From contig JAGLWW010000035.1 of NCBI GenBank assembly GCA_023133195.1, positions 1-7,254 of the forward strand: a stretch of DNA of 7,254 bases. Reading direction: 5' to 3'. Positions 7,131 through 7,254 of this stretch are shown one piece after another. The DNA is from Candidatus Aenigmatarchaeota archaeon. Lineage in GTDB: Archaea; Aenigmatarchaeota; Aenigmatarchaeia; PWEA01; JAGHBM01. The notes under the pieces were generated by a model, which did no database searches, was not told where the DNA came from, and worked only from the letters and a program-made list of their open reading frames with translations. The position numbers were made by a program, and so were the translations under genes. The stretch's first letter is position 1. Each line of letters begins with the position of its first letter.

Positions 7131-7140
7131 CTTAAAAAAC
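7131..7140 (+). promoter_or_regulatory. Possible TATA-like box before the nuclease gene
   Basis: CTTAAAAAAC, preceded by AAAGAAG, is centred about 36 bases before the ATG at 7172. A transcript from it would start near 7160 with a leader of about 10 bases holding GGTG (7161-7164), a partial Shine-Dalgarno seven bases before the ATG. The gene may equally be co-transcribed from the helicase promoter. Confidence 0.3.
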
Positions 7141-7171
7141 AGAAAAAACAAATTCTATTGGGTGTGTGTGG

Positions 7172-7254
7172 ATGAAAAACCAGAAAGTTCTAAAAATGGA
7201 CAAGATTGTTATAATAGCCGACAACAGGGAGTTTGCCTCAAAGGTTGTGAAGGA
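7172..7254 (+). CDS. Start of an ERCC4 (XPF/Hef-type) nuclease, cut by the window edge
   Basis: Only 27 codons are visible. After a short lead, the segment KIVIIADNREFASKVVK resembles the first strand and helix of the ERCC4 nuclease domain in XPF and Hef, where a hydrophobic strand ends in D-x-R-E followed by a Ser and a helix. The catalytic GDx(n)ERKx3D motif would lie beyond the window, so activity cannot be judged. The ATG at 7172 is chosen because GGTG lies seven bases before it. An in-frame GTG at 7166 and an ATG at 7196 are alternatives, the last starting right at the domain. It lies 46 bases after the rhomboid stop, on the same strand as the Hef-like helicase, which fits a separately encoded Hef nuclease subunit. 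Confidence is limited by the short visible length. Confidence 0.6.
   Translation, partial: MKNQKVLKMDKIVIIADNREFASKVVK

Noticed and set aside
7161..7171. Short GT-rich run before the nuclease start, considered as a microsatellite
   Set aside because: It has only about four repeat units and is better explained as leader sequence containing a partial Shine-Dalgarno.

Overview
The window looks archaeal. It encodes a HerA-family ATPase, a Hef/FANCM-type fork helicase and the start of an ERCC4 (XPF/Hef-type) nuclease. Most gene starts have a TATA-like box, in one case with a clear BRE, centred about 22-27 bases before the start codon. That spacing predicts leaderless transcripts. Ile ATA and Arg AGA/AGG codons are common. 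The lineage (Euryarchaeota or a DPANN group) cannot be decided from this sequence.

Layout. From the left edge to 2473, on the minus strand, lies most of a P2-type, SERCA/PacL-like Ca2+-transporting ATPase. Its C-terminal end is cut off by the window edge, and the reading frame is open for 824 codons. A 125-base divergent promoter region (2474-2598) separates it from a plus-strand HerA-like ATPase (2599-3882). That gene converges on a 73-codon minus-strand gene of unknown function (3964-4185). A second divergent promoter region (4186-4288) leads to an AT-rich gene (4289-4906) for a Rossmann-fold, methyltransferase-like protein with a degenerate SAM motif. A 19-base imperfect direct repeat brackets that gene, and the downstream copy overlaps the promoter of the next gene.

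The right part is the most interesting. The helicase half of Hef (4946-6508) overlaps a rhomboid intramembrane protease gene by four bases (TTGA). After a 46-base gap, the first 27 codons of a further gene carry the opening strand and DNRE motif of an ERCC4 nuclease. I read this as a Hef split into separate helicase and nuclease genes with a membrane protease gene between them. The two halves would plausibly act together on stalled or branched replication forks. The rhomboid shares their transcription, but nothing visible links it to DNA repair.

Translation signals differ by position. First genes of transcripts lack a leader, while the internal rhomboid gene has an AGGTGA Shine-Dalgarno and a TTG start, consistent with translational coupling. 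No RNA gene, CRISPR array or insertion sequence was seen. No stretch above 300 bases lacks a gene.
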